Positions 48,001 to 58,362 are shown, numbered from the stretch's first letter. The stretch: 64,000 bases of DNA from Phoronis australis (GCA_002633005.1 NMRA01000347.1:43031-107030); one strand, 5' to 3'. A program made the numbers and translations. The notes: a model not told the origin generated them from the sequence alone.

Positions 48001-50069
48001 AACTCCTTTTCAACTTTGCTAAACAGGTAAGCGTGACCTATGCTTTTAACGAATTACACGGCAAGTGTGGGGTAAGACCATCCAGTAAGAACTACAATCT
48101 GCGACATAGGGAATATAAATATTTAGTCGATTTCTGCTTTTAGCTCTCAATATTGACGTCAATGATGCAATAGCACGTTACACAACCAGGATTGGTTGAA
48201 ATCTTTAAAGCAGAGTTTAGTATACTTTTAAAAGTTGGCAGATTAGCCGGCAATACCTTACCCGGAGCTTGTCTCTCTTGGTAGCTGAGTAGTCACTGAA
48301 TGAATGCTTCCCTCACCAGGGGGCAGCAGTGCTCGGGTCAACTTGTCGACGGGGATGTCGACCCCCTTCTCTAACATCTTGAAGTGCATATTTTTGCAGT
48401 CACGAACTTGTTGGTTATCCAAGAACTGCAAGAAGGAAATATGCTTTGTCTCAAGTGTACATGATACAGTCACTGGGTGGAGAAACAAGCCAGTAGCTTA
48501 ATCCATGATTACAAGCCAGATGCGAGTCAGAGTAACTCCAGGATTGTATTTAGAGAACTGGCCACTTCATTGTTGCTGTAGCCTGAATTAGGAAGGATGC
48601 AGCATGGAGGAGGTTCTACACACATCGCAGGATAGAGAAACAACTCGGTGGTCAAACCCAGAAATTTGATGAAACGACAAACATGACTGGAAGTAGATCC
48701 AGACCCTTAGATGTACAGGTTTGGACATTATACTGTATCACTGCCTTGAATGAGAAAGACTGTGCAACATTCGGCTGTGAATGACATATTACAGGATACA
48801 GAACCACGTGGTGACTAGAGCCATGAATACAATTCAAATGTGAGTCAGAGCAGATTCTTATCACTGAATCAAGAGGCCAAGTCTATGATTACAAGATTGA
48901 AAACTGAATTGTTTCTCGACTCTAAATGACGAAAACAGTTCACAGTAACCAACTCGAATGAAACAACCAAGTTTTGAGCCGTTAAAGTAAGCAAACTTCA
49001 TGTCTAGGAATAAAGTATATTACATTGATTTATTAAGTGATCAGATATGCTGAAATAATATTTCATTCCATCTAGTAGTTAAAAGAATTGCAGTGTGTCA
49101 TCCAAATGGTTGATATATCAAATGAAATGGAAGAAAAAACATGATACATCATCAAACACACTCAACACCTCTAGTTCTACCAAGACAACACTCTAGCACG
49201 TAGGACTTCAATAATTCTTATTTACTACAAAATAGAAAGTAGATCTTTTGTAAGTTCTGGCCTACTCAAGTGGGTACACTTTTCAGAAAGAAAGAGATCT
49301 AAGCCTGCCAACTACGTGAGCGAGTTAAGACCTAGATTAATTTTACTATACCACTTCCTCCCGTTTGGTTGTTATAACAACTGGCTCTGCTTCGTTTTGC
49401 TTGTGTCGAGACAGGTAAGCACTGCTGCTTCTAGTGTGTTTCCTTGACGATACATCTGAAGAATACTCAAGCAAATCAGTTTCACAACACACTGTACACA
49501 ATGAGCCAATTATATTTTAGACACCAATAAAAATCCCATACTTTTAGACATTTAATAGTATATTATACACTGTGGTAATAAAAAAAAAAATTGTCCGTTT
49601 TGTACTAAATTGAATATTATCACTGTTATTCTGTATAAATGCACGAACGTGGATGCATACAGAAATATTTTGATTTATTGAGATTATGCATTGAATTTTG
49701 GATGACTTAAATCCAGGTATCATACATGACATAGCGTTCAATCATGCTGAATTATCTAAAGCAAGTATTTTCTTACAATTAATGTAAATGTCACAATTTC
49801 CAAATGCTGAATTACATAAAGCAAGGATTTTCTTACAACTACATGCCACAAATTTCCAATGCTGAACTACACACAGCCAGTGATTCTTCACATAATATTC
49901 ATCCCACAACTTGAATTGCACATACAATTTCTTAACCAGTCAATAAACACATCCACAAACCGTTTTCCACGCGCACAACTGTTACTCACTAGAACTGCTG
50001 GAGCTCTGGTTCCCTGGCACTTCGCCAGGCTTAGTTGATACACACACCTCAGAGAGCACTACCCCTTCA
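42025..50069 (-). CDS. Unrecognised protein gene, six-exon chain, 5' end not found
   Basis: Exons on the - strand: 50069-49990, 49455-49352, 48425-48262, 47548-47478, 47067-47009, 42084-42025. Each joins the next in phase with GT-AG borders. Product order: EGVVLSEVCVSTKPGEVPGN and a Ser run; SSRKHTRSSSAYLSRHKQNE; a folded-looking block FLDNQQVRDCKNMHFKMLEK, KLTRALLPPGEG; SHPSVWLSKEFKRLKLAQKA, then a basic/acidic helix QLAHERLWEQEQRAKREAGQ; last exon PGTEYDSYGTVEIKPGEID and stop. Alternatively the helix exon reads on to its own stop (about 46897; KKKKKRMSKTALPRKRTSTV). The 5' exon must end two bases into a codon. I do not recognise the family. It might be the continuation of the gene at 50822-57315 by alternative splicing. 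Intron 42085-46559 holds a transposon (45063-45304) and a 28-bp repeat; its remainder shows nothing. Confidence 0.6.
45063..45304. mobile_element. 242-bp DNA transposon of the CAGGGCTTGGAA family
   Basis: Ends CAGGGCTTGGAATGACC and AATTCCGAGCCCTG. No matching flank duplication. Same short subfamily as 56851-57088. Confidence 0.8.
45755..45837. repeat. 28-bp repeat, 3 copies
   Basis: Unit GATTACTTTTGTCTTGTACT then GTAGGATC; intronic. Confidence 0.92.
46181..47077. repeat. 0.45-kb direct repeat with one N at the junction (46629): probable contig overlap
   Basis: 46181-46628 and 46630-47077 are nearly identical (offset 449) with a few substitutions. The lone N sits exactly between them. Best read as two contig ends, perhaps two alleles, laid end to end. 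It contains an exon of the - strand gene, which therefore appears twice. Confidence 0.85.
47009..47067 (-). CDS. Exon of unrecognised - strand gene, charged helix; duplicated at 46560-46618
   Basis: 59 bp; acceptor gttgtttttag, donor CAG|gtgaag. Reads QLAHERLWEQEQRAKREAGQ with the first codon split. An identical-frame copy lies at 46618-46560 because this DNA belongs to overlapping contig ends. Confidence 0.55.
47133..47215. repeat. 83-bp hairpin
   Basis: Arms 47133-47162 and 47185-47215: TATAACGTG...GAGAACCAGTTT pairs with AAACTGGTTCTC...ACGTTATA, with a short mismatched block midway and a 22-base loop. A small MITE or a transcribed hairpin. Confidence 0.8.
47478..47548 (-). CDS. Exon of unrecognised - strand gene
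   Basis: 71 bp; LLSHPSVWLSKEFKRLKLAQ, KAV. Acceptor gactttgtag, donor gtaagt (strong). Enters with one base, leaves with one base. Confidence 0.65.
48262..48425 (-). CDS. Exon of unrecognised - strand gene, folded-looking block
   Basis: 164 bp; acceptor tccttcttgcag, donor gtaagg. Reads FLDNQQVRDCKNMHFKMLEK, GVDIPVDKLTRALLPPGEGS, then HSVTTQLPRETSS. Composition like a conserved globular segment. Phase 0 in, phase 2 out. Confidence 0.65.
49352..49455 (-). CDS. Exon of unrecognised - strand gene
   Basis: 104 bp; acceptor gtattcttcag, donor gtatag. Reads VSSRKHTRSSSAYLSRHKQN, EAEPVVITTKREEV; basic and Ser-rich. Confidence 0.55.
49745..49915. repeat. About 59-bp degenerate repeat, 3 copies
   Basis: Each copy starts near ATGCTGAATTA...AAAGCAAG.ATTTTCTTACA and includes a cacaa-tttcca segment; divergence rises in the third copy. 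Confidence 0.8.
49990..50069 (-). CDS. Exon of unrecognised - strand gene
   Basis: 80 bp; acceptor ttgtttgcag, donor gtgagt. Reads EGVVLSEVCVSTKPGEVPGN then QSSSSS. Disordered composition. First base completes a codon begun upstream. Confidence 0.55.
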
Positions 50070-50133
50070 CTGCAAACAAAAACATACAACAGAGGATTAG
50101 AGCCAAACGTCCAAACATAATTCAAAACCTTAT

Positions 50134-50208
50134 TGTGCTGTCATGGGACAAGGTTATTGTGCTGTCATGGGACAAGGTTATTGTGCTGTCATAAGACAAG
50201 GTTATTGC
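50134..50208. repeat. 24-bp repeat, 3 copies
   Basis: Unit GTTATTGTGCTGTCATGGGA then CAAG. Confidence 0.92.
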
Positions 50209-50469
50209 ATGGGAAAGTAAATAGGGTTGGCGAAAACATGTGGATTAAGTCTTAATTAAGTGGTACAATGTAAAACGACACAATGTTTTTATATGGGTGA
50301 TGTTATTAGGCACAGTTGCTGTAGCCTTGTGAATATAATTACAGCGTGCAGCAACCGGAGTTCAACATATTTAACAACCAGTTCATATTACTACAGATTA
50401 CCTTGCTATCTCATTACATAACACACCATACATTCTGCATAAGTGATCAGTCGTCATACGTCACCAGTC

Positions 50470-50708
50470 TATATAAGGCGTCACCTTTCCTGCGGTCCTG
50501 ATTACATATTGTGCACACTCCAATAAAATGTGGCTTTCACATTCTTATTCAGAACATTCCTTCAACAGACAATCTGGGCAGTGAGATTTTGTCAAAACAA
50601 CTTTTAAAGTATGAACCCTTGGAAGAAGTCACAAAAGCTTCTCCTGATATCAGCCACAAATCATGGCCCTCTACCAATATCAGACACATTGACATTATGA
50701 AAGCATGA
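50470..50708 (+). other. TATATAAGG followed by an open frame without a good start
   Basis: TATATAAGG near 50470, then an open + frame to the stop at about 50706 reading NIPSTDNLGSEILSKQLLKY, EPLEEVTKASPDISHKSWPS. An acceptor-like attcttattcag precedes NIPS. There is no ATG until the last residues. It could be an exon, a gene fragment or chance. Confidence 0.2.
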
Positions 50709-50817
50709 TACTTTAAAGGGCACTTGATGTAAGCAACGTATCAATGATCTCAACAAAGCCTAGAACAGACAACTGGTAACAAAATGACAAAACATTTGAT
50801 TTCAAAAAGGAAATGAC

Positions 50818-50823
50818 TTTATT
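50818..50823 (-). terminator. Poly(A) signal AATAAA overlapping the stop codon
   Basis: On the - strand the sequence GACTAATAAAG gives stop TAA and AATAAA sharing two bases, implying a 3' untranslated region of only some tens of bases. Confidence 0.5.
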
Positions 50824-50908
50824 AGTCGTACTTTGCTGACATTACTGTATTCTGGAATGTTCTTTCTTTGCGCTGCTCCTTTAAATCTTGCATCATCCGC
50901 TTTACAGG
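50822..50908 (-). CDS. Last exon of disordered-protein gene; stop overlaps poly(A) signal
   Basis: 28 codons and TAA: PVKRMMQDLKEQRKERTFQN, TVMSAKYD. Acceptor ttttctttcag. The stop TAA (50824-50822) lies in TAATAAA; AATAAA is 50823-50818. Confidence 0.65.
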   Translation of the reverse strand, partial: PVKRMMQDLKEQRKERTFQNTVMSAKYD

Positions 50909-53900
50909 CTGAAAGAAAAAGAATAGGTGACCAAACGTTAAAAAATGCACCACATATACTAGTCAATTAACAAGACGGGACAGTCTTTGATACTGTTACG
51001 TAACAGAAAGCAAAAAAGAAAAGAGAAAAAATCGAACACCTTATTTTTTGAACAGATAGTGGCATCTTTCCCTCAGATTATGTCAAAATGAAACAGTGAT
51101 CCTCCATATAATACACACCCCAATTACCCGGGGTGCAGATTGCCATCCGCAATACAAACCCACATACCAGGGGTGCAGACTGAATTCTGGCTTTGCTCTT
51201 CAAAACGTTCATCTGCCGTGACCTATCTTCAACTGGGGTTGATGTCTTTACCACAGGCTGGAATGATAAAAGCTTCAATATAACGTGCTTAACAGTCATC
51301 AAATTACCAAACGTGGCAACATAGCATGGCAGACAAACATATTTACATTAACAAAAGCACAGACACAAACTTCGACAAGTGATCGCTTCCACTGCAACCA
51401 GGTTTAAAACTGTGAAAGTGACTTCTCAAAACATGTTTTGTTGAAAACGTGCGAGACAGTCCTTCCATACCATCTCACCTGAGACACAAACAGGTCATTA
51501 CCACCGTCACCATCATCATCACCACTGTCACCACCTTCACCATCACCACCATCATCTTTGTCACCATGTCCACTAGTACCCACAAGTGTCTTCACATCAT
51601 CAAAGTTGGTTGGTTTCACAGCCGACTGAGTGTCCTCCTTAAAACTGCAAACATCCTCATCCCCACCTTCCACGCTCAAACTGTGACCCTTGACCTCGCT
51701 CGTGTTAGTCCTCCTAGACAACTTAATCCCGCCCCCAGATAAAACATGTCCTTGCCTTGATGCCGATACCAGGCTTCTTCGTGATAAAGCCGCGCTGTTC
51801 GGTCGCACCATATTACCGTTACCAAGCGGTACATTCGGTCTCTCGTCACAAGGGGGCATCACATGATGTCCAATTCTTGACCCCGGACGTGGAGGCAATT
51901 CATCGTTATTTGATGAAATTTTGCGTGACATCACATCCCGCCTCACAGGACTGTGAGTCATTTCAGACGCATGAGAGCTATTTCTAACACAATCTGTTGC
52001 ATTCTCATTCCTTTGGATAACTTTAGGTTTTGGCACCTTATCAAGTCTCGTCAACACAGGGGGTGCAGGTTTAGATAAATTGTCTACAACCGTGACAGAC
52101 TTGCTCTCCTCAAGGCCGCCGGACCCAAACTCCAAAGTTTTTGTTGTTTTCACCACAGCCGATCCCACGTCTGATTCTTGTTTCGAAGCCTTTGATGACG
52201 ACTGACGCAGCAGTTCATAGAAATTTTTCTCCCTACTTGACTTTATTCTCGTAAAAGAGGGCATAGTCTTTTCACCCTCGCTTTCCTGTCCAGATTTTTC
52301 ATCATCGTCATCCGACATACCGACGTTTGCCACTGCAGTCCTCAGGTTTTTATCCGTTACAACTTTTGACTTGTGTTTCACCATCTTTCGTATTATTTCA
52401 ACATCTTCCTTATCACTTCCATCACCATCATCGTCATTATATGCAATTTCAACAGTCGAAGGTTTCGGCACTATGGCTGTCCCTTTATTGTGTTTATGCG
52501 AGATCAAGTTTCTATGACGATCCTGTATCACATCACTCTTGTAGCTACTCGATGACTTCAAAATCCCTTTATTGGAAGTTCTGTCATTAGCTGAACTAGG
52601 TCGCCCTGGAAACTGCTGGCTCACATTCCTTCGTTCACCCTCGTCTAAATTACCATCGCCATCATCATCCTCGCCATTCTCTCCACTACCAGTAGTGGGC
52701 CTCTTTTTCAATCCAGAGTCAACACGACTGGTCGCATTCTTAATATTTGGTGTGCCCGCCCTGCTGGAGTAGTAGCGAGAGACACGACCTCGAGGTGTTA
52801 TGTCAATTGTGGTATTGAGCTCCTCAGCGATCTTGACACCAGTTTTGGGGACACCATCCTCCTTGGCTGGTTTATTCTCCTCCCCTGCAATTAATTAATT
52901 GAGAGAACATAAAAACATGGACTATCTCACTTTGCGACCATTACCAGGAATTTCCGCAAATAGGGCCATCCAAAAGAACACTCATGGTTTATTTTCTGAA
53001 GATTTTTGAAAAGTACGCCCATGGGCGTATTTTCCTTAACTGTTTGCTTGTTTTGAAAATGTGATGCAATGTTCCAAATTACATAAATGTAATAGGTTTT
53101 GATGTAGTAAAACTTTATTTTCTGAAATTAGACATTGTATTTTGGGATCACGATTTCACTCAAACGACAATAATTTGATGAGCCTGAGAGACTTTATTGG
53201 AAACTAACTCTACACAAGCAAAGTATGAAGGACAATTTAAACAACACAGTTTCCGAAAATACACCTCCCCTTTCTAAGAGTACGCCCGTGCGTATATTCG
53301 GTTTCATTTGACGATTTCGAAAAGACCTATTTTCGGAGATTCCCTGTACATCCACTGTCACTGAATACATACTTCAAAACCTAAAGAATGGGTTGAAAGA
53401 TGTTATCTCAAATATATATTTCCAGTGAAAAGCTCCAACAAAATATAAACAAGGCAAGGCAGCCTTCAAACTTAATAACCAATCAGAAAGAAAAACATTT
53501 GTTAGCGCAGTGTATTTGATTATAAGTGCGCCACAAACAAATCGTTTTAATCGATGTAGCAGTAAAAAAACAGTCCATCCTGCAGTCCATCATTACCTTG
53601 CACAGATGAGCGTTCAGCTGTGTCTTCACTGAAATATTGTAGTGTAGAGTCACCAGTGCCTTCATGGTCATCTCTGTAAACAAAATCACGGGTTGACCTA
53701 CAAGTGCATGCAAACACCATCTGCCATTCAAAACCAACTGTGGCCAATAAGCAATAGGTAAACTTGGTCAACTACAATCAATGTCTCTCAATGTTAATTA
53801 GCTGCTGTAAAATGTTCTTGCTCAGACAGATATGCACGCACCGCTGTAGCTACATAACACTAGTAAGAATTGAGAGGTTGCCTGTTGTCACAGATCTAAA

Positions 53901-56900
53901 GCCTGTTTTATGAAAGTGACACGAGACTTAAGACAGAAATTTCGCCATACGCTTCCACTTCCCAACTGTTGAATAAAAGTTAAGTCAACTATGTACTGGG
54001 TATAAGTCTAGACAACTATGTACTGGGTATAAGTCTAGACAACTATGTACTGGGTATAAGTCTAGACAACTATGTACTGGGTATAAGTCTAGACAACTAT
54101 GTACTGGGTATAAGTCTAGACAACTATGTACTGGGTATAAGTCTAGAAATAATAGTCTGAGTGGGCAACTAGCAGTTTTGTGTATACTCTCAGAAATTTG
54201 GCATTTTGCCTAAAAGTGATTTACTTATTTTTGAAAAATAGTTGGGTGGTCAACTTTCCTTGGGTGGAGTGTAAGATCAACTATACGACTTACAGTCTTG
54301 AAGTCGCCATTCATGAATGAGGCTCATGAGGTTGGGAAATATTCTGTATGGTGATCCCATCCTTGACCAGCATAAAGCTGACAAGTGTTACAAGACCAAA
54401 AACCTGACGTAAGGGGCCAATGGTTGACTGATTTAGACCAGATTGTAACTATACACTGTGCAGAGAAGTCCACAATATAATACTGCTATTTAGAATAATA
54501 TTAATAAATAAAATTTGTCAAGAATGCCAAGAAAAAATAATTGCAGGCGGTCTGGTACAGATTGTAACAGACATGCACAGGCCAATCAGATGGGCTCACT
54601 GCACTGATCACATGAAACTATAATATGGTTAATTACTGCATAGTTAAAACCGAGCTGAGGAGCTAGAAATTTTGACTCAAGGGTCTAGCAGTGAGTCCCA
54701 GTGGGACTCGAACCCACGACCTTGAATAAAGGCAACGGACACTTATTCCACTGGGCCACAGTGCCGCCTTGAACAATGCTAAGTAAGTCTGACCTATCGT
54801 CTAGTGCATCATCATCATCCACAGATGGTAGTGAGAAATGTATAGGTCCAGGTGGTGGCTTGACAGGCTCTGGTTCGGGCTTGACACTAGGTGGAGCTTC
54901 TGGCTGACTTTCGCTACAAAAGTAGGTCAAATATTGGACTGCAAAGATGTCTTACAACCACATTGAAAAAGATGACAATCGTGCAACTTTTACCAGTGTC
55001 TTTAGAACATAGAGGGACACCAATAGGGTAGACATCAGGGGCACAGTTTATAACAGTCTATATTCAGGCTACAATCATTAAACCACATGTCAATGTTAGT
55101 TCAAACAAAGAGTTCAAGGTAAATCAATAAAATGGGAACTCCCTTTGAGAGAAATTAGTTATAAAGCAAAAAAAGATATTTGTTCTTCAGAAATTTTTCT
55201 AATTATGGAAGTAGAAAATGGATATATTAAATATTAACTATTACCGGACTTCAAAAATACAGAATTTTTCCGGTAATGATAGCCAAAGTACTCCATTTTG
55301 TCTAATCAGCAGGAAACAAGATGATTCCAAAAGTGGAACTGGTTCAAAAATAGTAATCCTACCTTTCACTGGCACTGCCTTGTAGCATTCGCTCAAGGTC
55401 TGGCGATCCAGTAGGGGGAGGTGGTGGTCCTTGTACCTCACCAACCCTGGCGTACGCTGCAGACAATTTGGCCACATTCTCCACCTGGTGGTCTTGTATG
55501 AACTGCTGGAGTGATTGACAGGCATCGTCTTTACTGATGTCAAAGTTGGCTCCGCCCACCCAGCCCACAGAAGTATGGTGACTAGCAGCGCCCCTTGGTG
55601 GTCGGTCTGATGGATCAAACTTGGCACCTTTCACTACGAGAAAAAATCAGATGCAATGAGCTAATTGGATCAAGCTAAGTTAAATTTTGGCAAGTCAAGT
55701 CAATTATTGCTGTACCTTGATCACCATACCTTCTTTGTAATGGATTAATATAATTGAAAAATACAGGTACAGATTAAATAAAAAATTCCAGTACTGACTC
55801 ATATATTTTTTACCAGCCCTGTTGATAGTAATTGAGATTCAACCTTGGGAGTCTTTGTGTACATGCTACAAATATGAAAAGTGACTTGTTTAGCCTAAAC
55901 AAACCAAAAGTGATAAACAGCACAGCATACAATAGTGTGTAAAACTTTTTATAAACTTAGTTATAGAAAATATGATGCGCAGGTATTGATAATATTAGTA
56001 CAGAAATGTAAGCATTATATGTGTGACAACACTATGGTATATATTTATTCAATGTTAATAAGCCACTGGCCCCATTCACAATCACAATAACATAAACAGT
56101 ACAACTGCAGCAGTAAAATGGTACTTTATACACTCTCCAACCTATTCTGATCAGCCTTCAACAAAATTTGGCAATATTTCACTGCTTTGCTACACTGCCA
56201 GAGCACAGTCATGCACTTTTCAAAAACTTCAACAGTTTTGTTTACCGTATTCCAGTCTGAACATTTGGTAAAGGTTGGTCTCACAAATCTTCATACATAG
56301 TACATTCCAACAAAAAATGGACTTCTTCCTCTCTATCACATTTTCCGTGGTCTTTACCCATCTGTTTCTCTTCATGTTTGGATGTAAAAACAAAATTTCA
56401 AATTTACCAGCTATTTTTGGTGGACGTGGAACCAGGCTCTCAGCGAACTCTTTAACCTTTCGTTGCGACTCCTTGGCGCTTTCAGGACGCAGCCTCCTGC
56501 CACTAGGTGGCCTCACAACTCGACCTTTGGTCTTGGCACTTTCAGGCCGGCGAGGAAGACTGACATTGTACTGTTTCATAAGCTCTGGTATGGAAGTGTT
56601 GCTGCCCCTATTTGAATATGTAAATATTAAGTCAGGTCAGCACCCCACCTGTTGGCCAAATCACATAAACTGAGAAGCTCAAGAGACGAATGCACACAGG
56701 ACAATTTGCATATCTGGTACCAGTTCAATACATTTATTCCAAGATTTAACACACAAACTCTCCACAGTACGGACATGGCACTTCGAACATATACATGATC
56801 CGTAATTCTCGTCTACTTTGAATTTTCAGTTTTGGAGAATACTTTAATTACAGGGCTTGGAATGACCAAGGACAAAAAAAGAAAATTTTCCAGGTGATAC

Positions 56901-57315
56901 ATTGTTCCACAAATGAAAAGGGCTTGTGTGATAGAAAAGTTTCCTTTTGTTGTAAAATTTAACTGAAATATTATGAAGTCAAAATAATGATAAAAATGAG
57001 ATCCAAAAAGAGGAAACTAGAAATCAAATAATTGGAAATTGAAACCGAAAGAGGAAATCCTCTTAAAAGTGGAACACTGCGGGCCCCGTAATTAGCATAC
57101 AAGTCACACAAATCAAGACTAGTTATCGCTACTCACCAGGCAGTCCTCTGTGATACTCCCATGGTATCTTGTCCCAGGCTAGACATACTACTACTTCTGC
57201 CCTGGACTCTTGCACTCCCGTTGACTTCCTGCCTCGAGTCTGTGCCTACATTATACACAAGAGGCTGGACTGTGGAGAGCTTACTTAGTGTCAAACCCGT
57301 GGAACCAAGCCAGTC
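50822..57315 (-). CDS. Unrecognised large, mostly disordered protein; eight exons, 5' end not found
   Basis: Exons on the - strand: 57315-57137, 56607-56408, 55633-55363, 54913-54794, 53673-53597, 52884-51479, 51257-51168, 50908-50822. All splice in phase, 2,430 nt, 809 residues and a stop. Order: DWLGSTGLTLSKLSTVQPLV; two RPESAK repeats in a basic Pro/Arg-rich block; a possible helical block with CQSLQQFIQDHQVENVAKLS; PPPPP, Pro/Glu-rich and DDDD segments; STLQYFSEDTAERSS; a 468-codon exon rich in Asp, Glu, Ser and Lys; and a basic tail PVKRMMQDLKEQRKERTFQN ending SAKYD. The layout suits a scaffold or cytoskeleton-associated protein, but that is a guess. The first listed exon is internal (it has an acceptor), so the start codon lies further right or is not found. 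Introns 55634-56407, 52885-53596 and 51258-51478 show nothing recognised. Confidence 0.75.
51168..51257 (-). CDS. Exon, basic
   Basis: 30 codons: PVVKTSTPVEDRSRQMNVLK, SKARIQSAPL. Acceptor atcattccag, donor gtatgt. A near copy of the donor region (ggggtgcaga) lies about 40 bp downstream. Confidence 0.65.
51479..52884 (-). CDS. Large exon (468 codons), acidic, Ser/Lys-rich
   Basis: 1,406 bp. Opens EENKPAKEDGVPKTGVKIAE, ELNTTIDITPRGRVSRYYSS, then GLKKRPTTGSGENGEDDDGD and many charged low-complexity stretches (SDDDDEKSGQESEGEK, PPRPGSR, RRPNS-like motifs), closing in a Gly/Asp run GGDGEGGDSGDDDGDGGND and LFVSQ. Longest open frame in the window; acceptor aattgcag, donor gtgaga. Confidence 0.85.
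53597..53673 (-). CDS. Exon, acidic
   Basis: 77 bp; DDHEGTGDSTLQYFSEDTAE then RSSVQ. Frame chosen by phase with both neighbours; the other open frame does not join. Acceptor tttgtttacag, donor gtaatg. Confidence 0.6.
53986..54147. repeat. 27-bp minisatellite, 6 copies
   Basis: Unit AACTATGTACTGGGTATAAG then TCTAGAC, copies essentially identical; intronic in the - strand gene. Confidence 0.96.
54536..54772 (-). mobile_element. tRNA-derived SINE with intact A and B boxes
   Basis: Read on -: TGGCCCAGTGG (A box) and GGTTCGAGTCC (B box), both perfect to the Pol III consensus, then CACTGCTAGACCCTTGAGTC and the family tail. Best preserved of three copies. Confidence 0.85.
54794..54913 (-). CDS. 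Exon, Pro/Glu-rich to acidic
   Basis: 120 bp; ESQPEAPPSVKPEPEPVKPP, PGPIHFSLPSVDDDDALDD. Donor gtcaga is weak but its phase (AG|A, Arg) fits the next exon exactly. A SINE begins about 20 bp after the donor. Confidence 0.6.
55363..55633 (-). CDS. Exon with possible helical domain and poly-Pro
   Basis: 271 bp; KGAKFDPSDRPPRGAASHHT, VGWVGGANFDISKDDACQSL, QQFIQDHQVENVAKLSAAYA, then GPPPPPTGSPDLERML. The CQSL...AAYA part is the best candidate for a folded domain. Donor gtagga. Confidence 0.75.
56408..56607 (-). CDS. Exon with two RPESAK repeats
   Basis: 200 bp; NTSIPELMKQYNVSLPRRPE, SAKTKGRVVRPPSGRRLRPE, SAKESQRKVKEFAESLVPRP, PKIA. Basic, Pro-rich. Acceptor tattcaaatag, donor gtaaat. Confidence 0.75.
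56851..57088. mobile_element. 238-bp DNA transposon, 6-bp target duplication TAATTA
   Basis: Left end CAGGGCTTGGAATGACC intact, right end decayed (GGGCCCCG). TAATTA at 56845-56850 and 57089-57094. Intronic in the - strand gene, about 50 bp from an exon donor. Confidence 0.78.
57137..57315 (-). CDS. Exon of unrecognised disordered-protein gene
   Basis: 179 bp; DWLGSTGLTLSKLSTVQPLV, YNVGTDSRQEVNGSARVQGR, SSSMSSLGQDTMGVSQRTA. Acceptor cgttctttccag, donor gtgagt; ends two bases into a codon. Confidence 0.65.
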
Positions 57316-57831
57316 CTGGAAAGAACGCGTTAAATATGTTTAAATTTTAATCTCACGAATTTTTCTTCCAATTTATGAACTTAAAATAAGACAAAGAGTA
57401 AGAACTATTTTGTCCCTAATCTGAGAGAGTGCGAGCTAAATTCAAACACATTTATAATGTAACTTTGTTATAAGTAAATGTTGACAAGATCGTAAGCTTA
57501 TCTAGCACTGAAGTAAAGATTCATTCAGCACATTTGTCAACCTTATGCCATAAAATTATAATGATCATCGCTTCTTTCAAATACAATAACATTCTAATTA
57601 TAATAATTACATCTCCGGTAACAGCCACATCAAAGATTTTTACAAAAATACACGGATCATAGCCAAACAAAGAACCACAATTTACATAAAATCAGGCACA
57701 TATGTGATACAGGACCGATGGGTAATGACACACACTGGTACTCTGAGCACTATGCAATTTCAAACAAGATTGTCTGATTACAAAAATCCCAAGTTTCCCC
57801 ACATCACGAGAGGAAACCGAAGGTAAAAAAA

Positions 57832-58284
57832 AAAGTTTTTGGGGTTAGAATTCAAAACTGAATTCAGGAGTAGTCCAGTTACAAATGACTTTTGCCTAGG
57901 GACAATAAGTCAATTTTTCTGATTAAAGCAATATTATTTATTGAATATTTTAATTTAAATAGTGTTAATTTACATGAGGATTAATACATCACCCAAGTTG
58001 TTATCGGTATCTAATGCAATAACATTCAAAACAACTAATTTCGCTTCCACTTCAATANAATGTTTTTGGGGTTAGAATTCAAAACTGCATTCAGGAGTAG
58101 TCCAGTTACAAATGAATTTTGCCTAGGGACAATAAGTCAATTTTTCTGATTAAAGCAATATTATTTATTGAATATTTTAATTTAAATAGTGTTAATTTAC
58201 ATGACGATTAATACATCACCCAAGTTGTTATCAGTATCTAATGCAATAACATTCAAAACAACTAATTTCGCTTCCACTTCAATA
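57832..58284. repeat. 0.23-kb direct repeat with one N at the junction (58058): probable contig overlap
   Basis: 57832-58057 and 58059-58284 match almost base for base, including gtttttggggttagaattc and the closing cttccacttcaata. Confidence 0.88.
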
Positions 58285-58300
58285 ACTGAGGAGACAGTCA

Positions 58301-58362
58301 ATGGCTACACGGCGCTGGACTAAGTCAGTTTTGGCGACCTGTCACGTGCCAACACTTCTCAG
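58301..58362 (+). CDS. Possible first coding exon
   Basis: ATG in fair context (gtcaATGG), 20 codons beginning MATRRWTKSVLATCHVPTLL, and a strong donor CTCAG|gtaagc. Locally GC-rich compared with flanks. No downstream partner exon was found, so the gene is unproven. Confidence 0.25.

Noticed and set aside
53483-53737. - strand frame MTMKALVTLHYNISVKTQLN over the 77-bp exon
   Set aside because: Looks more globular than the acidic frame, but it does not join either neighbouring exon in phase.
54685-54793. Continuation of the Pro-rich - strand frame (VQGGTVAQWNKCPLPLFKVV)
   Set aside because: It reads into the SINE; the exon ends at 54794 by phase.
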